From Streptomyces cyanogenus (lineage in GTDB: Bacteria > Actinomycetota > Actinomycetes > Streptomycetales > Streptomycetaceae): a DNA stretch of 64,000 nucleotides. Positions 32,817-42,126 of the stretch are shown here, piece after piece (positions within the stretch are counted from its first letter, which is position 1; each line of letters starts with the position of its first letter). Location of the stretch: NCBI RefSeq assembly GCF_017526105.1, contig NZ_CP071839.1, positions 992,001 through 1,056,000 on the forward strand, in the 5' to 3' direction. The position numbers and the translations under genes are program-made. Below the pieces are notes generated by a model. The model saw nothing but the letters and a program-made list of their open reading frames with translations. It was not told the DNA's origin and did no database searches.

Positions 32817-34200
32817 AGCCGATGGTGACGACGCGTGCCCAGGGGGGTGGGGCGTCGGGGACGTAGTCGGGATCGTCCTCGTCCACGGCGTGCGCGGGGC
32901 GGGGGAAGAGTCCGACGACGGTGCGGCAGGGCGGCTGCGCCGAGGGCCACGGCGTCTGGCCGTCGGTGAGGGCGACGATCACGTCCGGGCGGGGCCGGGA
33001 GCGGAGCGCGCGGGCGAAGCCGGAGCGCAGATCTGTTCCCCCACCGCCGAGCAGTTCGATGTTCTCGGCCCGGCAGAGGGGGACGGCGACCCCGGCCGCC
33101 GCGTCGCAGGAGATCACCGAGACCAGGTCGCGCCGCCCGCCCACCGCCCGCGAGATCGCCGCCACCTCCAGCAGCGCGCTGCCCAGTTCGGCGTCGCTCA
33201 CCGACCCGGAGGTGTCGATCACGACGCAGACGCGGGGCGGCGTACGGCGCAGGCTCGGCAGCAGGACTCCGGGGATGCCGGCCGAGCGCCGGGAGGGGCG
33301 CCGGTAGCTGTGGTTCTCGCCCACTCCCGGCGCGGCCGCCGCCGCACGGACGGCCGCCCCCAGCAACTGCCGCCACGGCTGCGGTGGATGGAAGGCCTCG
33401 TCCGCCCATCGGCGCCAACCCTCCGGTGCGTCGCCCGGCCGTCCTTTGATGCCCTCGGCGACCCGGAAGCGGACCGCGTCCCGCTGCTGCCTGCTCAGCC
33501 CGTGGGCGCCCTCGGGACCCAGCTCCCAGGGCCGGGCCTGCCCGTCGGCGCCGCTGCCGCAGTCCAGCCAGGCCAGGTCGGCGGCCAGCCCGGTCATCGA
33601 AGCCCTCCGCAGGTACTCCTCCATCAACAGGCCGTCGGGCAACCGCAGCAGCGACGGCAGCACCGCTCCGGCGGGCCGGGGCAGGCCGTCACCGTAGATG
33701 TCGTCGTTGATCTCGAAGTCGGCGGCGATGTTGCGTCGCAGCCTCTCCCGGCCCTCGGCCGCCGGGCTCCCCGCCCCGGTCCGTTGGCCCGGCCCGTGCT
33801 CCTCGTGCTCCCGTGCGTACCGCTCGCCGCGTGCGTGGTGGTCCCGGAGCAGGTGGGAGACCTCGTGCACCCAGACGCCCGCCAGCTCTTCCACGGGGGT
33901 GCGCGCCACGAAACCGGGCGAGACGTAGCAGCGCCAGTGTGCGTCCACCGCCATCGTCGGCACCGAGCGGTCCTCCACGACGTGCAGCGCGAAGAGGGCG
34001 GCGGCCAGGTAGGGCCGTACCTTCACCGCGTGCAGCCGGGCGGCCAGCAACTTCTCCATGTCCAGGGGCAGTCCGGGCCGGTCGTACGGGTCACCGGTGC
34101 CGGCCGGCGGCCCGGGTACGGCAGCGCGCACCGGGCGTGGCGGCGCGGGCCGGGCCATCGGGCGCGGCAGCGGGACCGGGCGCCTCTCGGCCCCCGTCAT
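32815..34200 (-). CDS. DUF2201-type putative metallopeptidase / vWA-like protein
   Basis: This 461-aa protein has a zinc-peptidase-like N-terminal domain with HEVSH at 112-116 (GVWVHEVSHLLRDHH) and a C-terminal vWA-like domain with MIDAS motif DTSGSVSD (near 326) and GGGGTDLRSGF. This is the DUF2201 putative metallopeptidase plus VWA-like arrangement. ATG at 34200 overlaps the upstream ATPase stop by 4 bases, so the much longer open frame extending to 35121 is rejected. MoxR-type ATPases and vWA proteins pair as chaperone or metal-insertion modules; the HExxH suggests a proteolytic or metal-dependent step. The natural substrate is unknown. Confidence 0.88.
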   Translation of the reverse strand: MTGAERRPVPLPRPMARPAPPRPVRAAVPGPPAGTGDPYDRPGLPLDMEKLLAARLHAVKVRPYLAAALFALHVVEDRSVPTMAVDAHWRCYVSPGFVARTPVEELAGVWVHEVSHLLRDHHARGERYAREHEEHGPGQRTGAGSPAAEGRERLRRNIAADFEINDDIYGDGLPRPAGAVLPSLLRLPDGLLMEEYLRRASMTGLAADLAWLDCGSGADGQARPWELGPEGAHGLSRQQRDAVRFRVAEGIKGRPGDAPEGWRRWADEAFHPPQPWRQLLGAAVRAAAAAPGVGENHSYRRPSRRSAGIPGVLLPSLRRTPPRVCVVIDTSGSVSDAELGSALLEVAAISRAVGGRRDLVSVISCDAAAGVAVPLCRAENIELLGGGGTDLRSGFARALRSRPRPDVIVALTDGQTPWPSAQPPCRTVVGLFPRPAHAVDEDDPDYVPDAPPPWARVVTIG

Positions 34201-35453
34201 CGGCGCGTCCCCGCCGCGCGCCCGGCACCTGCCGTGGCCCGGCCCACCGACCGGTCCGCGCGGCGGGCGAGTTCCACCACCCCGGCCAGCCGCTCCACCG
34301 TCTCCGGCACCTCCCAGTCGTCGCGCCGCAGCGCGGCGAGCGTGCTCGCCGGGGCGACCAGCAGGTCCGGGGCGCCGCTCTCCAGTGCCCGGGCCAGCAC
34401 CTTCCAAGCCGCCTCCCACCGCTGCCGCTCCGGTCGTGCGCCCACGGCGGCCACCACCGCCTCCAGCGCGGCCTGCCGCAGATCGCCGCGCTCCGGCAGC
34501 TCGGCGGAGGGGGGATCGGCCAGCAGTGACTCGGGGTCCGGCAGGTCCATCCGGTCCAGGTGCGCGAGGAGTTCGAGCCCCGGCCCGTCCCCCACCGCAC
34601 CCCGAACCAGCAGCGCGAGCACTTCCCGGGAGACGGCGGCCGCCGTGCCGAAGGCCAGCAGGGTCAGCGCGGCCTCCCAGCTGCGGGGCGACGGCCAGGC
34701 GCCGCCGCGCCGCGTCTCGGTGCTCGGCAGCCGGTGGATCAGGGTCGGCCGGGCCTGGAGGAAGCCGCAGACGGCGCGCCGGGCGTACGCCACCGCCTCC
34801 GGCAGCCGTTCCGGCTCCAGGCGGGGCAGTTCCGCCCGGGGCCAGACCCCGCCCAGTCCGCGCACCACCACGTCCCGGTCGTGCACCCAGTACAGATGCA
34901 CGAACCGGTTCGCCAGCGGCGGGCTCAGCTCCCAGCCGTCCGCCGCCGAGGCACGCGGGTTGGCGGCGGCCACGATCCGCACGCCGGGCGGCAGTTGCAG
35001 CGCACCGACCTTCCGCTCCAGGACGACCCGGAGCAGCGCGGCCTGGACGGCCGGGGTGGCGGTGGAGAGTTCGTCCAGGAAGAGCAGGCCCCTTCCGGCC
35101 CGTACCAGTTCCACGGCCCACTGCGGCGGTGCCATCGGCACTCCTTGCACCGCCGGGTCGTCGCCGACGATGGGCAGCCCGGAGAAGTCGGACGGCTCGT
35201 GGACGCTGGCGATCACGGTCGTCAGCGGCAGGTCGAGGGAGGAGGCGAGCTGGGTCAGGGCCGCGGTCTTGCCGATGCCCGGTTCCCCCCAGAGCAGCAC
35301 GGGCAGGTCCGCCGCGACGGCCAGGGTGAGCGCTTCGAGCTGCTCGTCGGGGCGGGGCTCGGTGGTGGTCGTCCGCAGCAGCTTCAACAGGTCGTCCGAC
35401 AGGGCGAGTTGGCTGTCCGTCGCGGGGGCGTGCAGGAGGGTGCTGGAGGTCAT
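34197..35453 (-). CDS. MoxR-type AAA+ ATPase
   Basis: This 418-aa AAA+ protein has Walker A GEPGIGKT (56-63), Walker B LLFLDEL (Asp127-Glu128), sensor-1-like IVAAANPRA, and the pore-facing MoxR features. The C-terminal part is a helical lid followed by an Ala/Arg-rich tail. ATG at 35453 follows CAGGTGA by 5 bases; the GTG at 35462 is less likely. It couples ATP hydrolysis to remodelling of a partner, probably with the overlapping vWA protein as substrate adaptor. The three genes from 37041 down to 32815 read as one operon. Confidence 0.9.
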   Translation of the reverse strand: MTSSTLLHAPATDSQLALSDDLLKLLRTTTTEPRPDEQLEALTLAVAADLPVLLWGEPGIGKTAALTQLASSLDLPLTTVIASVHEPSDFSGLPIVGDDPAVQGVPMAPPQWAVELVRAGRGLLFLDELSTATPAVQAALLRVVLERKVGALQLPPGVRIVAAANPRASAADGWELSPPLANRFVHLYWVHDRDVVVRGLGGVWPRAELPRLEPERLPEAVAYARRAVCGFLQARPTLIHRLPSTETRRGGAWPSPRSWEAALTLLAFGTAAAVSREVLALLVRGAVGDGPGLELLAHLDRMDLPDPESLLADPPSAELPERGDLRQAALEAVVAAVGARPERQRWEAAWKVLARALESGAPDLLVAPASTLAALRRDDWEVPETVERLAGVVELARRADRSVGRATAGAGRAAGTRR

Positions 35454-35562
35454 GGGTATCACCTGGAGGGTTGAGGGAACGGGACGGCCCGCCCGGACGG
35501 CATGCGGGTGTGCGGCGCCGAACGGACCGGTGGCTCAGGGGACTTGGGAAGAGGCCGGCTGG

Positions 35563-37041
35563 TCAGCGCATCAGGCCGGTGCGCGGCCGGGCCCGGCTGA
35601 TCAGCTTGCGGCGCAGGTCGTGAGGGACACGGCGATCGAGCCGGGGACGACGGCTCGCGTCCGCGTGTGCCACGCCCTGAGCGGCCTCGGCGGCGGGGTG
35701 AACGGTGACCAGCCCCGAGCGGTAGAGGCCGTGGTCGACACGGCGGGCCGCGGCCGACTCCAGTTCCTCGCGGAGCGGCCCGTCGGGCAGGGCGGCGCCG
35801 GGGCCGAGCAGCCCTTCCACCACGGCCAGCGCCCCGGCGGTGTCACCGTGGCGCAGCCGCTCCCGGACGGCGGGCAGTGCCTCCGGGTCGCGGTGGACCG
35901 CGTCGATCGCCCGCAGGCAGGGCAGCGCCGGCCCGCCGAGCGCCACCAGCAGCTCCTCGCGCCGCAGTTCGGACGGCGCGTGATCGACCGCTGTGAGCAC
36001 CCCGTCCCGCAGCGCGATCCGGTGGACCTCGCCCCGGCACTCGACCCGGTGCGGATCGCCGGGCCCGGGGACGGGTACGGCCGCTGGTGCCGGGCCCGAA
36101 TCCGCCAGTGCCGCGGCGACGAGCGGATGCAGCCGGTCGGCCGCGACGAGCCCGGCCCGCAGCAGCTCCAGATCCGGAAGGACCCGAGCCGCGGCCTCGG
36201 GGAGCACCGGAAGCGCCGCGACCTGCTGCGGTGGCAGCGCTTCCCGCAGTGGCCGGAACGTCGGGGCATGGCTGTCGTCGGGGGCGACGAGTTCGAGGAC
36301 GGCGCGGCTGCGCGCGCCGAGCCGCACGGTGAAGGCCCCGCGAGGGCGCGCCTCGGCCCGGAACAGCAACTCCGCCTCGGCGGCCCACCGCGCCACCGCC
36401 CACGAAGCGCCGGAGCCGGCGGACCGGTCCGGAACCTCCGGCGGGCGGGTACCACCGGTCGGGTGGGGCCGGCCGGGCGGTGTCGTCGGCGGTGTCGCGT
36501 CCGCTCCGCATCGCCGCGCGAGGTCGCCGCTGCGCCCGGCGTCCCAGAGGTGCCGGTGCAGGTCGAGCCGGAAACGCCGGTCGGGATGCGGATGCGGATG
36601 GTGCCGCGGGGCGCCGGTTGCGAACCCCTCCCACAGCGCCATGGACATCCGCTGACCGGCGTCGGCCCACGTCGGCGGTGTGCGCACCACCAGTTGCACC
36701 GGGGTGGCGCCCGAGCTGCCGTAACGGGCCAGGGAGAGGGTGAGGCCGGGCCGGAGCCGCCCGTCGGGAGCGCCGCGGGGCATGTGCCAGCGGAGCAGAT
36801 CGGGCGCCAGCCGGCGCAGGTCTGCGCGCAGGCGGGCGGCGACCTCGGTGCCGTGGCGGTTGCGGACGGCGCGCAGATCGAGATCGATGTCGACGCGGGC
36901 GGCGGCGCAGGCCCCCGACCAGTCACCGGACGCGCGCCGTGCCGCCGCGGTTTCGATCATGGACGGTGGCACGGCGTACTCGCGCACGCGCTGCCACATC
37001 AGCAGACGGGACGGGACGTCGTTCGCGAAGTGATGTGCCAT
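35563..37041 (-). CDS. Unknown protein of the MoxR/vWA operon
   Basis: This 492-aa protein has no domain I can name. It starts MAHHFANDVPSRLLMWQRVR, is rich in Arg, Ala and Pro, and has no signal peptide or membrane segment. Its middle has a His/Pro-rich stretch (APRHHPHPHPDRRF) and a Pro/Thr-rich linker (about 185-215); the C-terminal half contains HGDTAGALAVVEGLLG. ATG at 37041 follows AAGGTGA by 6 bases. It precedes the ATPase by about 110 bases on the same strand and is probably the third component or target of that module. Confidence 0.75.
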   Translation of the reverse strand: MAHHFANDVPSRLLMWQRVREYAVPPSMIETAAARRASGDWSGACAAARVDIDLDLRAVRNRHGTEVAARLRADLRRLAPDLLRWHMPRGAPDGRLRPGLTLSLARYGSSGATPVQLVVRTPPTWADAGQRMSMALWEGFATGAPRHHPHPHPDRRFRLDLHRHLWDAGRSGDLARRCGADATPPTTPPGRPHPTGGTRPPEVPDRSAGSGASWAVARWAAEAELLFRAEARPRGAFTVRLGARSRAVLELVAPDDSHAPTFRPLREALPPQQVAALPVLPEAAARVLPDLELLRAGLVAADRLHPLVAAALADSGPAPAAVPVPGPGDPHRVECRGEVHRIALRDGVLTAVDHAPSELRREELLVALGGPALPCLRAIDAVHRDPEALPAVRERLRHGDTAGALAVVEGLLGPGAALPDGPLREELESAAARRVDHGLYRSGLVTVHPAAEAAQGVAHADASRRPRLDRRVPHDLRRKLISRARPRTGLMR

Positions 37042-37176
37042 CAGCACTCACCTTGCACGAACGATTCCCCCAATCCGTACGAGGAGAAGTTCTTCATCCC
37101 GCGCATCATAACCACACCTCCGCGGGAGTGTCCTCGCTCTTTTCCCTCACCCTCGCGGCAGGGGTCGTCCGCCGGC

Positions 37177-38463
37177 TCAGACCGGGCTGAGCGGATGTGC
37201 CGCCGTGGCGGACCGGGGCGGCCAGGCCTGCGCGGAGAGGATGCCGAGCACGTAGGCGCGGGCGACCAGGGCGGGGCGGTTGGCGGCGCCGAGGAGGTCG
37301 CGCAGGCGGCTCAGGTGGTAGTCGACCGTCTGCCGTGACAGGTGCAGCGTTCCCGCGATGTCGGCGTTGCTGTGCCCGGCGGCCAGCAGGGCGAGGATGC
37401 GCACCTGGGTGGCCGTCAGCGGCGGCTGCGCCTCGTGGCGCAACCCGACGTGTGTCATGACGGCCCACACCCCGGACACGCGTTCCGAGACACCCGGCAC
37501 CGCGCTCAGCTGGACACACACGCGGCGCAGTCCGCTGTCCCCGTCGACGAGTACCGCGGCGGCACGGGCGCTTCTGCGCCGGCCGCCTATGAGGTCGTCC
37601 CAGATCCGGTGCAGGGCGCCGCGTTCCGGTGTCCTCGCGAGGAGGCTGTCGGCGGGCAGCCCGACGAGCTCGGAGAGGCGGATGCGCAGGAGCTCCGCCA
37701 CGGCGGTGCCGGCCTCCCCGACCAGTCCGTCCACCGACAGGCGGACGCAGAGAAGGCCGCTGTGGTCGCGCAGGGTCCGCAAGTCCTCCTCGGCCCGGCG
37801 CCGTTGGTCCAGGGCCCGGGTGGAGTCGGTGACGTCGACGTAGATGCCGGCCGCACAGCGCTGTCCTGCCCAGCGGACGGGGAAGCGGTACCCCGCGGCC
37901 TGTCCGCAGGAGCCGTCGGGGCGCCGGTAGGCGAGGGTGTGCCGTACGGGCCTGCCGCCGGCGAGGACCTCCTGGTCCAGGGCGAGGAAACGGGTGACGT
38001 CGCCGGGTGCGTCGACGTCGGCGAGGTGGCGGCCGACGACGGCGTCGCGCGTGGTGCCGTACAGGTGGGCGTACGCGTGGTTGGCCCACAGGTAGTGGCC
38101 GGTGGCGTCGCGCACGAAGGCCGCGGCCGGGGCGAGCTCGGCGAACGCGGCGTACGGGTTCTCCTGCGGCCGGCCGCTCACCTCGACGGCCACTCCCCTG
38201 CTGCCGTGCCGGCCGCCACCGGCGTGGCGGACCGGCCAGTTGACGTCGAAGGTGCGGCCTTCGAAGCACGCCTGGTAGGGGCCCGCGTCCGGAGCCCCGG
38301 ACGGGCCGTCGCGGTCGGCGCGGAGAGTGTCCAGGAAGCGGCGGGCGGTCCGCTCGTCGGCGAACGCGCCGCCTCCGCTGTCGACCACTCTCTGCCCGCC
38401 GTCGGCTTCCCACCAGGACACCGGAAGGGGCCCGAGCAGCGTCTTGAAATCGGCCTCGTCCAC
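37177..38463 (-). CDS. PAS-domain LuxR-family regulator
   Basis: This 428-aa protein has PAS-type sensor regions (about 95-210, VRDATGHYLWANHAYAHLYG; a second weaker one about 225-345) and a C-terminal LuxR helix-turn-helix (about 355-415, LTATQVRILALLAAGHSNAD and LHLSRQTVDYHLSRL). This is the general plan of PAS-LuxR activators that control antifungal and other natural-product clusters in Streptomyces. It is divergent from the ATP-grasp/dikinase/MFS operon across 272 bases, which makes it the likely pathway regulator. GTG at 38463 follows AAAGGAG. No perfect palindrome is visible in the shared control region. Confidence 0.87.
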   Translation of the reverse strand: MDEADFKTLLGPLPVSWWEADGGQRVVDSGGGAFADERTARRFLDTLRADRDGPSGAPDAGPYQACFEGRTFDVNWPVRHAGGGRHGSRGVAVEVSGRPQENPYAAFAELAPAAAFVRDATGHYLWANHAYAHLYGTTRDAVVGRHLADVDAPGDVTRFLALDQEVLAGGRPVRHTLAYRRPDGSCGQAAGYRFPVRWAGQRCAAGIYVDVTDSTRALDQRRRAEEDLRTLRDHSGLLCVRLSVDGLVGEAGTAVAELLRIRLSELVGLPADSLLARTPERGALHRIWDDLIGGRRRSARAAAVLVDGDSGLRRVCVQLSAVPGVSERVSGVWAVMTHVGLRHEAQPPLTATQVRILALLAAGHSNADIAGTLHLSRQTVDYHLSRLRDLLGAANRPALVARAYVLGILSAQAWPPRSATAAHPLSPV

Positions 38464-38735
38464 GGCCCAACTCCTTTAATCGTCCACCATGTTCACGGTG
38501 AGTGACATCTCATGCGTATCCCGTAGCGCACCGGCCATGCGTCGTCGCGGCATTGCGGCATTTGCCTGAACGGGCCGCCGATTTCGGTGCCGTTCACGTG
38601 AGGTGCGGCTGGTTCGCTGGAAGGAGAGGGCGGCGCGGCGGACTTCCGCACGGCAGCGCGTGCGCTTGCCGCCGCAACCGTTCCGGGCACGGCCCGTGCC
38701 CGGGACTTCGGGACGACCAAGGGAGTTGGGTTTCC

Positions 38736-40109
38736 GTGAGCAAGGTGCTGTACGTGCATGCCAAGGGCGGGCCGCCGGCGGGGCACGCCCTGCGGCGGGT
38801 GGCCGCGCGGTCCGCGGTGCACCTGCTGGCACTCAGCGAGCTGCCCGCCGGTGTGGCGGCGGAAGCCGCGCGGCTGTGCGACTCGGTCGTCGCCCACGCC
38901 ACCGCGGAAGAAGGCGATCTCGTCGGGCTCATCACCGCCCGCGCCCGCGAGGTGGGCGCGGACGCGGTCGTCACCTTCTCGGAGTACGCGGTGGTGGCGG
39001 TCGCCGAGGCGTCCCGGCGGCTCGGGCTGCGCGGTGCCGGGTCCACCGCCGCGCTGGCCCGGGACAAGCGGCTGATGCGTGCGGCCTGGGAGCGCCAGGG
39101 CTTACCGCAGCCCAGGTTCCGCTCGGTCACCACCGCCGCGGAACTGGAGCGCGCGGCGGCCGAGTTGTCGTTCCCGCTGCTGTTGAAGGCCGCGTGGAGC
39201 GCCGGTTCCACCGCCCACCAGATCATCGGGACGCCCGGGGACCTGCGCGCCGCCTGGCAGCGGTCGCGCGCGGTGATGGCGGAGTCGGCGCTGCTCGGGT
39301 TCGCGGAGCTGCACGTGCCCGGGGCCGGTGAGGACTTCATCGTGGAGGAGATCGTCAGCGGGTGCGCCGCGGACTGGTTCGGCGGTTCCGGCTGGGGTGA
39401 CTACGTCAGTGTCGAGGGCGTGGTGGCCGACGGCGTCTTCCACCCGGTCTGTGTGAGCGGGCGGATGCCCACCGTGGCGCCGTTCACCGAGCGCGCCGGC
39501 ATCACCCCGGCGGCCCTCGGGAGCGCCGCGCAGGCCGGGATCGTGGAGCTGGCCCGGCGGGCCGTGGACGCCCTGGGTCTGGAGAACTGCGGTACGCACA
39601 CGGAGATCAAGCTGGGCGCGCAGGGTCGCATGTGGCTGATCGAGACGGCCGCGCGGTTCGGCGGCGCGATGACGGTGCCGCAGATCGAGCAGGTCTTCGG
39701 GATCGACCTGGCCGGCATGTTCACCGATCAGCTGCTCGGCCGCTCTCCCGCCTGGCCCGCGCGAGCGCTGACACCGGACGACGCCGACGGCGCCGCCGGG
39801 TCCCTGGTGGTGCTCGCCGTGAACAAGGACGGCTCGCCGTGGGCCCGTCGCCATCTGTGGGACTCCGCGACGGTCGTCCGCTCGGCCCCGGTCAGCCCGG
39901 GCAGCACGCTGTCCGTCGTCGCCGAGAGCTCCCTGCCGGACGGCTCCCTCGTGCCGGTGTACGACCCGGCCGCCGGCGCCAACACCATGGCGGCGGTGTG
40001 TCTGCTGTCGGCCGGCCGGCCGCAGACCGTCGTGGACGACTTCACCGCCATGGTGGACGCCCTGCCACGGATCCTGCCCACGGACGTCACCGAGGCGGTG
40101 CGGGCATGA
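38736..40109 (+). CDS. ATP-grasp carboxylate ligase with a TTA codon
   Basis: This 457-aa protein has the ATP-grasp plan of carboxylate-amine/thiol ligases: N-terminal pre-ATP-grasp Rossmann-like region (SKVLYVHAKGG), ATP-binding FPLLLKAAWSAGS and GAGEDFIVEEIVSG, and the C-terminal metal site (THTEIKL, WLIETAARFGG). It should activate a carboxylate as acyl phosphate and join it to an amine. The usual Glu-x-Asn metal ligands read Glu-Thr-Ala here. Codon 123 is TTA (39102-39104), in frame, so expression probably depends on bldA. GTG at 38736 follows AAGGGAG by 10 bases. Its stop overlaps the dikinase start. Substrates are unknown. Confidence 0.85.
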   Translation: MSKVLYVHAKGGPPAGHALRRVAARSAVHLLALSELPAGVAAEAARLCDSVVAHATAEEGDLVGLITARAREVGADAVVTFSEYAVVAVAEASRRLGLRGAGSTAALARDKRLMRAAWERQGLPQPRFRSVTTAAELERAAAELSFPLLLKAAWSAGSTAHQIIGTPGDLRAAWQRSRAVMAESALLGFAELHVPGAGEDFIVEEIVSGCAADWFGGSGWGDYVSVEGVVADGVFHPVCVSGRMPTVAPFTERAGITPAALGSAAQAGIVELARRAVDALGLENCGTHTEIKLGAQGRMWLIETAARFGGAMTVPQIEQVFGIDLAGMFTDQLLGRSPAWPARALTPDDADGAAGSLVVLAVNKDGSPWARRHLWDSATVVRSAPVSPGSTLSVVAESSLPDGSLVPVYDPAAGANTMAAVCLLSAGRPQTVVDDFTAMVDALPRILPTDVTEAVRA

Positions 40110-42118
40110 CCGGCACACTGCACGAGGTTGGGGTGCCGGACGCCGCGGGCGACCGTACCGTCGTCGGCGCCAACCTGTCGCTGCCGCTGTTCCGCGCGCT
40201 GTCCGGGGTGCTGGCCGGACACCCGTACCTCAAGGTGGTCGTGGACCGTGTCCGGGACACCTGGCACCTGCTGGACACCCGGGTGCACCCCTTCCACGTC
40301 GACTACGTCGCGACCCGCGTCCTCGGTATGACGCTGGACGAACTCGACGCGAACCTGGACGCGTTCAACGCCTCGGTGTACATGGACCCCGAACGCCGTT
40401 TCCTGCTCGGGGTGTTGTCCCTGCACACCGAGGAGGAGGCCGGCGGCTCCGAGCGGCCGTTCCTCGTCCTGGAGACCACCGAGGCGGACACCATGCCCGG
40501 GCCGCTGCTGGAGGAGTTCTACCACTATGTGCGCGGACGGGTGGACGGTCGCCTGCCGCTGCTGCTGAAGCCGGCCAACCACGGCCAGGAACAGGAACTG
40601 GCCGCGATCGGCGAGGCACGGGTGCCGCGCATCCTCAGCCACGAGCTGTTCGGCAACCGGATGCGCACCTGCCTCAACCCGGGTGAGGCCGAGGGACGAC
40701 TGCGCTACTTCCGCACCGCCGTCGAGTACGAGAGCGCCGCCGCGGACCTCGGCTGGCAGGACATCATCGCCATGCCCCGTCTGCCCGACGACGTGCCCCG
40801 CACCGCCGGGTTCATCAACACGGCTCCCACGACGCCGCTTTCACACACCAACGTGCTGGCCGCGGGCTGGGGCATTCCGAACGCGATCGTCCGCGATCTC
40901 GACGCCGTCGTACGGCGCGACGGTCTCGACGGCGCGTGGGTGCGCTACCGCGTGCACGAGGACGCCGTCACCCTGGAACGGCTGCCCGGCGCACCGGCTC
41001 TGGAACGGCCCGCCTGGCACCGGCAGCGCATCCGTATCGAGACACCGCTGCTGCAGGAGGCCCCGATCCTGGCGCTGCACCGGCTGCGGCGCACCGACCG
41101 GGACGGTTACGGCACCAAGGCGGCCAACCTCGGGGAGCTGCACCACGTCCTGGACAGCCGCACCGCGGACCTGACGAGGTTCTACGCGCGCCCGCGTCCG
41201 CCACGGCCCGATCTCCTCGGCCACCTGGCCGCCCGGCTGGGCGAGTCGGGGGCGTCGCCGGAGCGGCTGCGGGCCGCCGCGGCGGAGCGCGTGGCGGAGA
41301 CGGTCCGCGCGCCCCGGGGAGTGGCCCTGCCGTTCCGGTTGCACCACCTGTTCCTCACCTCCTCCCCCGCGCTGCAACAGGGCATCGGCAGGCTGAAGAT
41401 GGCGCTGGAACTCGACGCGCTGGACGTGGTCGACTCGCTGTCCCTGCACCTGCAGCGGCTGACGTGCAGCACGCCGATGCCCGGGGAGGTGGCGCGGGCG
41501 ATCACCACCTCCGTGGCGGACCTCACGGCGGACGGGCGCCGTCTGGTGGTGCGCTCCTCGTCCAATGCCGAGGACCTGCCCGGCTTCTCCGCCGCCGGGA
41601 TCTACGACTCGGTCACCACGGTGCACGGCACGGACCAGCTCATGGACGCGGTACGGCAGGTGTGGGCGTCGCTCCTGTCGCCGCGCAGCGTGCGCCTGCG
41701 GCACGAGGCCGGCATCCCCCTGGACGACACCTACATGGGAGTGATCGTCCAGGAGTACACGCCCGCCGACCTGGGGGGTGTCCTGGTGACCTGTGATCCG
41801 ACCCGGCCCGAGGACTTCCGCAACGTGTACCTCAACTGCACCCCCGGCTCGCCCGAGCGGGTGGTCGACGGCACCGTCCTGCCGCAGCAGTACCTGTACA
41901 ACACCGTCGAGGGCGGGGGCCGCACGGTCGACCTCGGTTCCTCGCGCGAGGACCTGCCCGCGGCGACACGGGCCTCGCTGGCCCATCTGGCCCTGGCAGG
42001 GCGCCTGTTGCAGTCCCACTTCAGCGAGACCGACTGCGACGAGGCCCTGGACATCGAGTGGCTGATGACCGCCGAGGGGACCTTCCACCTGGTCCAGGTC
42101 CGCCCCTACGCCCGGTGA
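40106..42118 (+). CDS. Dikinase-like enzyme with glucan-water-dikinase domain order
   Basis: This 670-aa protein has an unassigned N-terminal region (1-220) and a phosphohistidine-type loop with His247 in PTTPLSHTNVLAAGWGIPNA. At about 335-670 is a PPDK/PEP-synthase ATP-binding domain (TKAANLGEL, VVRSSSNAEDLPGFSAAGIY, DIEW...HLVQVRPYAR). In PEP synthase and rifampin phosphotransferase the ATP domain comes first. Here the His domain comes first and there is no C-terminal PEP-binding barrel, as in plant glucan/phosphoglucan water dikinases. It would transfer the beta-phosphate of ATP through His247 to an acceptor bound by the N-terminal region. ATG overlaps the ATP-grasp stop (ATGA). The acceptor is probably the ligase product or precursor (inference). 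Confidence 0.8.
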   Translation: MTGTLHEVGVPDAAGDRTVVGANLSLPLFRALSGVLAGHPYLKVVVDRVRDTWHLLDTRVHPFHVDYVATRVLGMTLDELDANLDAFNASVYMDPERRFLLGVLSLHTEEEAGGSERPFLVLETTEADTMPGPLLEEFYHYVRGRVDGRLPLLLKPANHGQEQELAAIGEARVPRILSHELFGNRMRTCLNPGEAEGRLRYFRTAVEYESAAADLGWQDIIAMPRLPDDVPRTAGFINTAPTTPLSHTNVLAAGWGIPNAIVRDLDAVVRRDGLDGAWVRYRVHEDAVTLERLPGAPALERPAWHRQRIRIETPLLQEAPILALHRLRRTDRDGYGTKAANLGELHHVLDSRTADLTRFYARPRPPRPDLLGHLAARLGESGASPERLRAAAAERVAETVRAPRGVALPFRLHHLFLTSSPALQQGIGRLKMALELDALDVVDSLSLHLQRLTCSTPMPGEVARAITTSVADLTADGRRLVVRSSSNAEDLPGFSAAGIYDSVTTVHGTDQLMDAVRQVWASLLSPRSVRLRHEAGIPLDDTYMGVIVQEYTPADLGGVLVTCDPTRPEDFRNVYLNCTPGSPERVVDGTVLPQQYLYNTVEGGGRTVDLGSSREDLPAATRASLAHLALAGRLLQSHFSETDCDEALDIEWLMTAEGTFHLVQVRPYAR

Positions 42119-42126
42119 GGCGCCGT

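Noticed and set aside
34201-35121. Extended start for the metallopeptidase/vWA protein
   Set aside because: The extension is Gly/Arg/Pro-rich shadow of the ATPase gene; ATG at 34200 overlaps the ATPase stop and begins the real protein.
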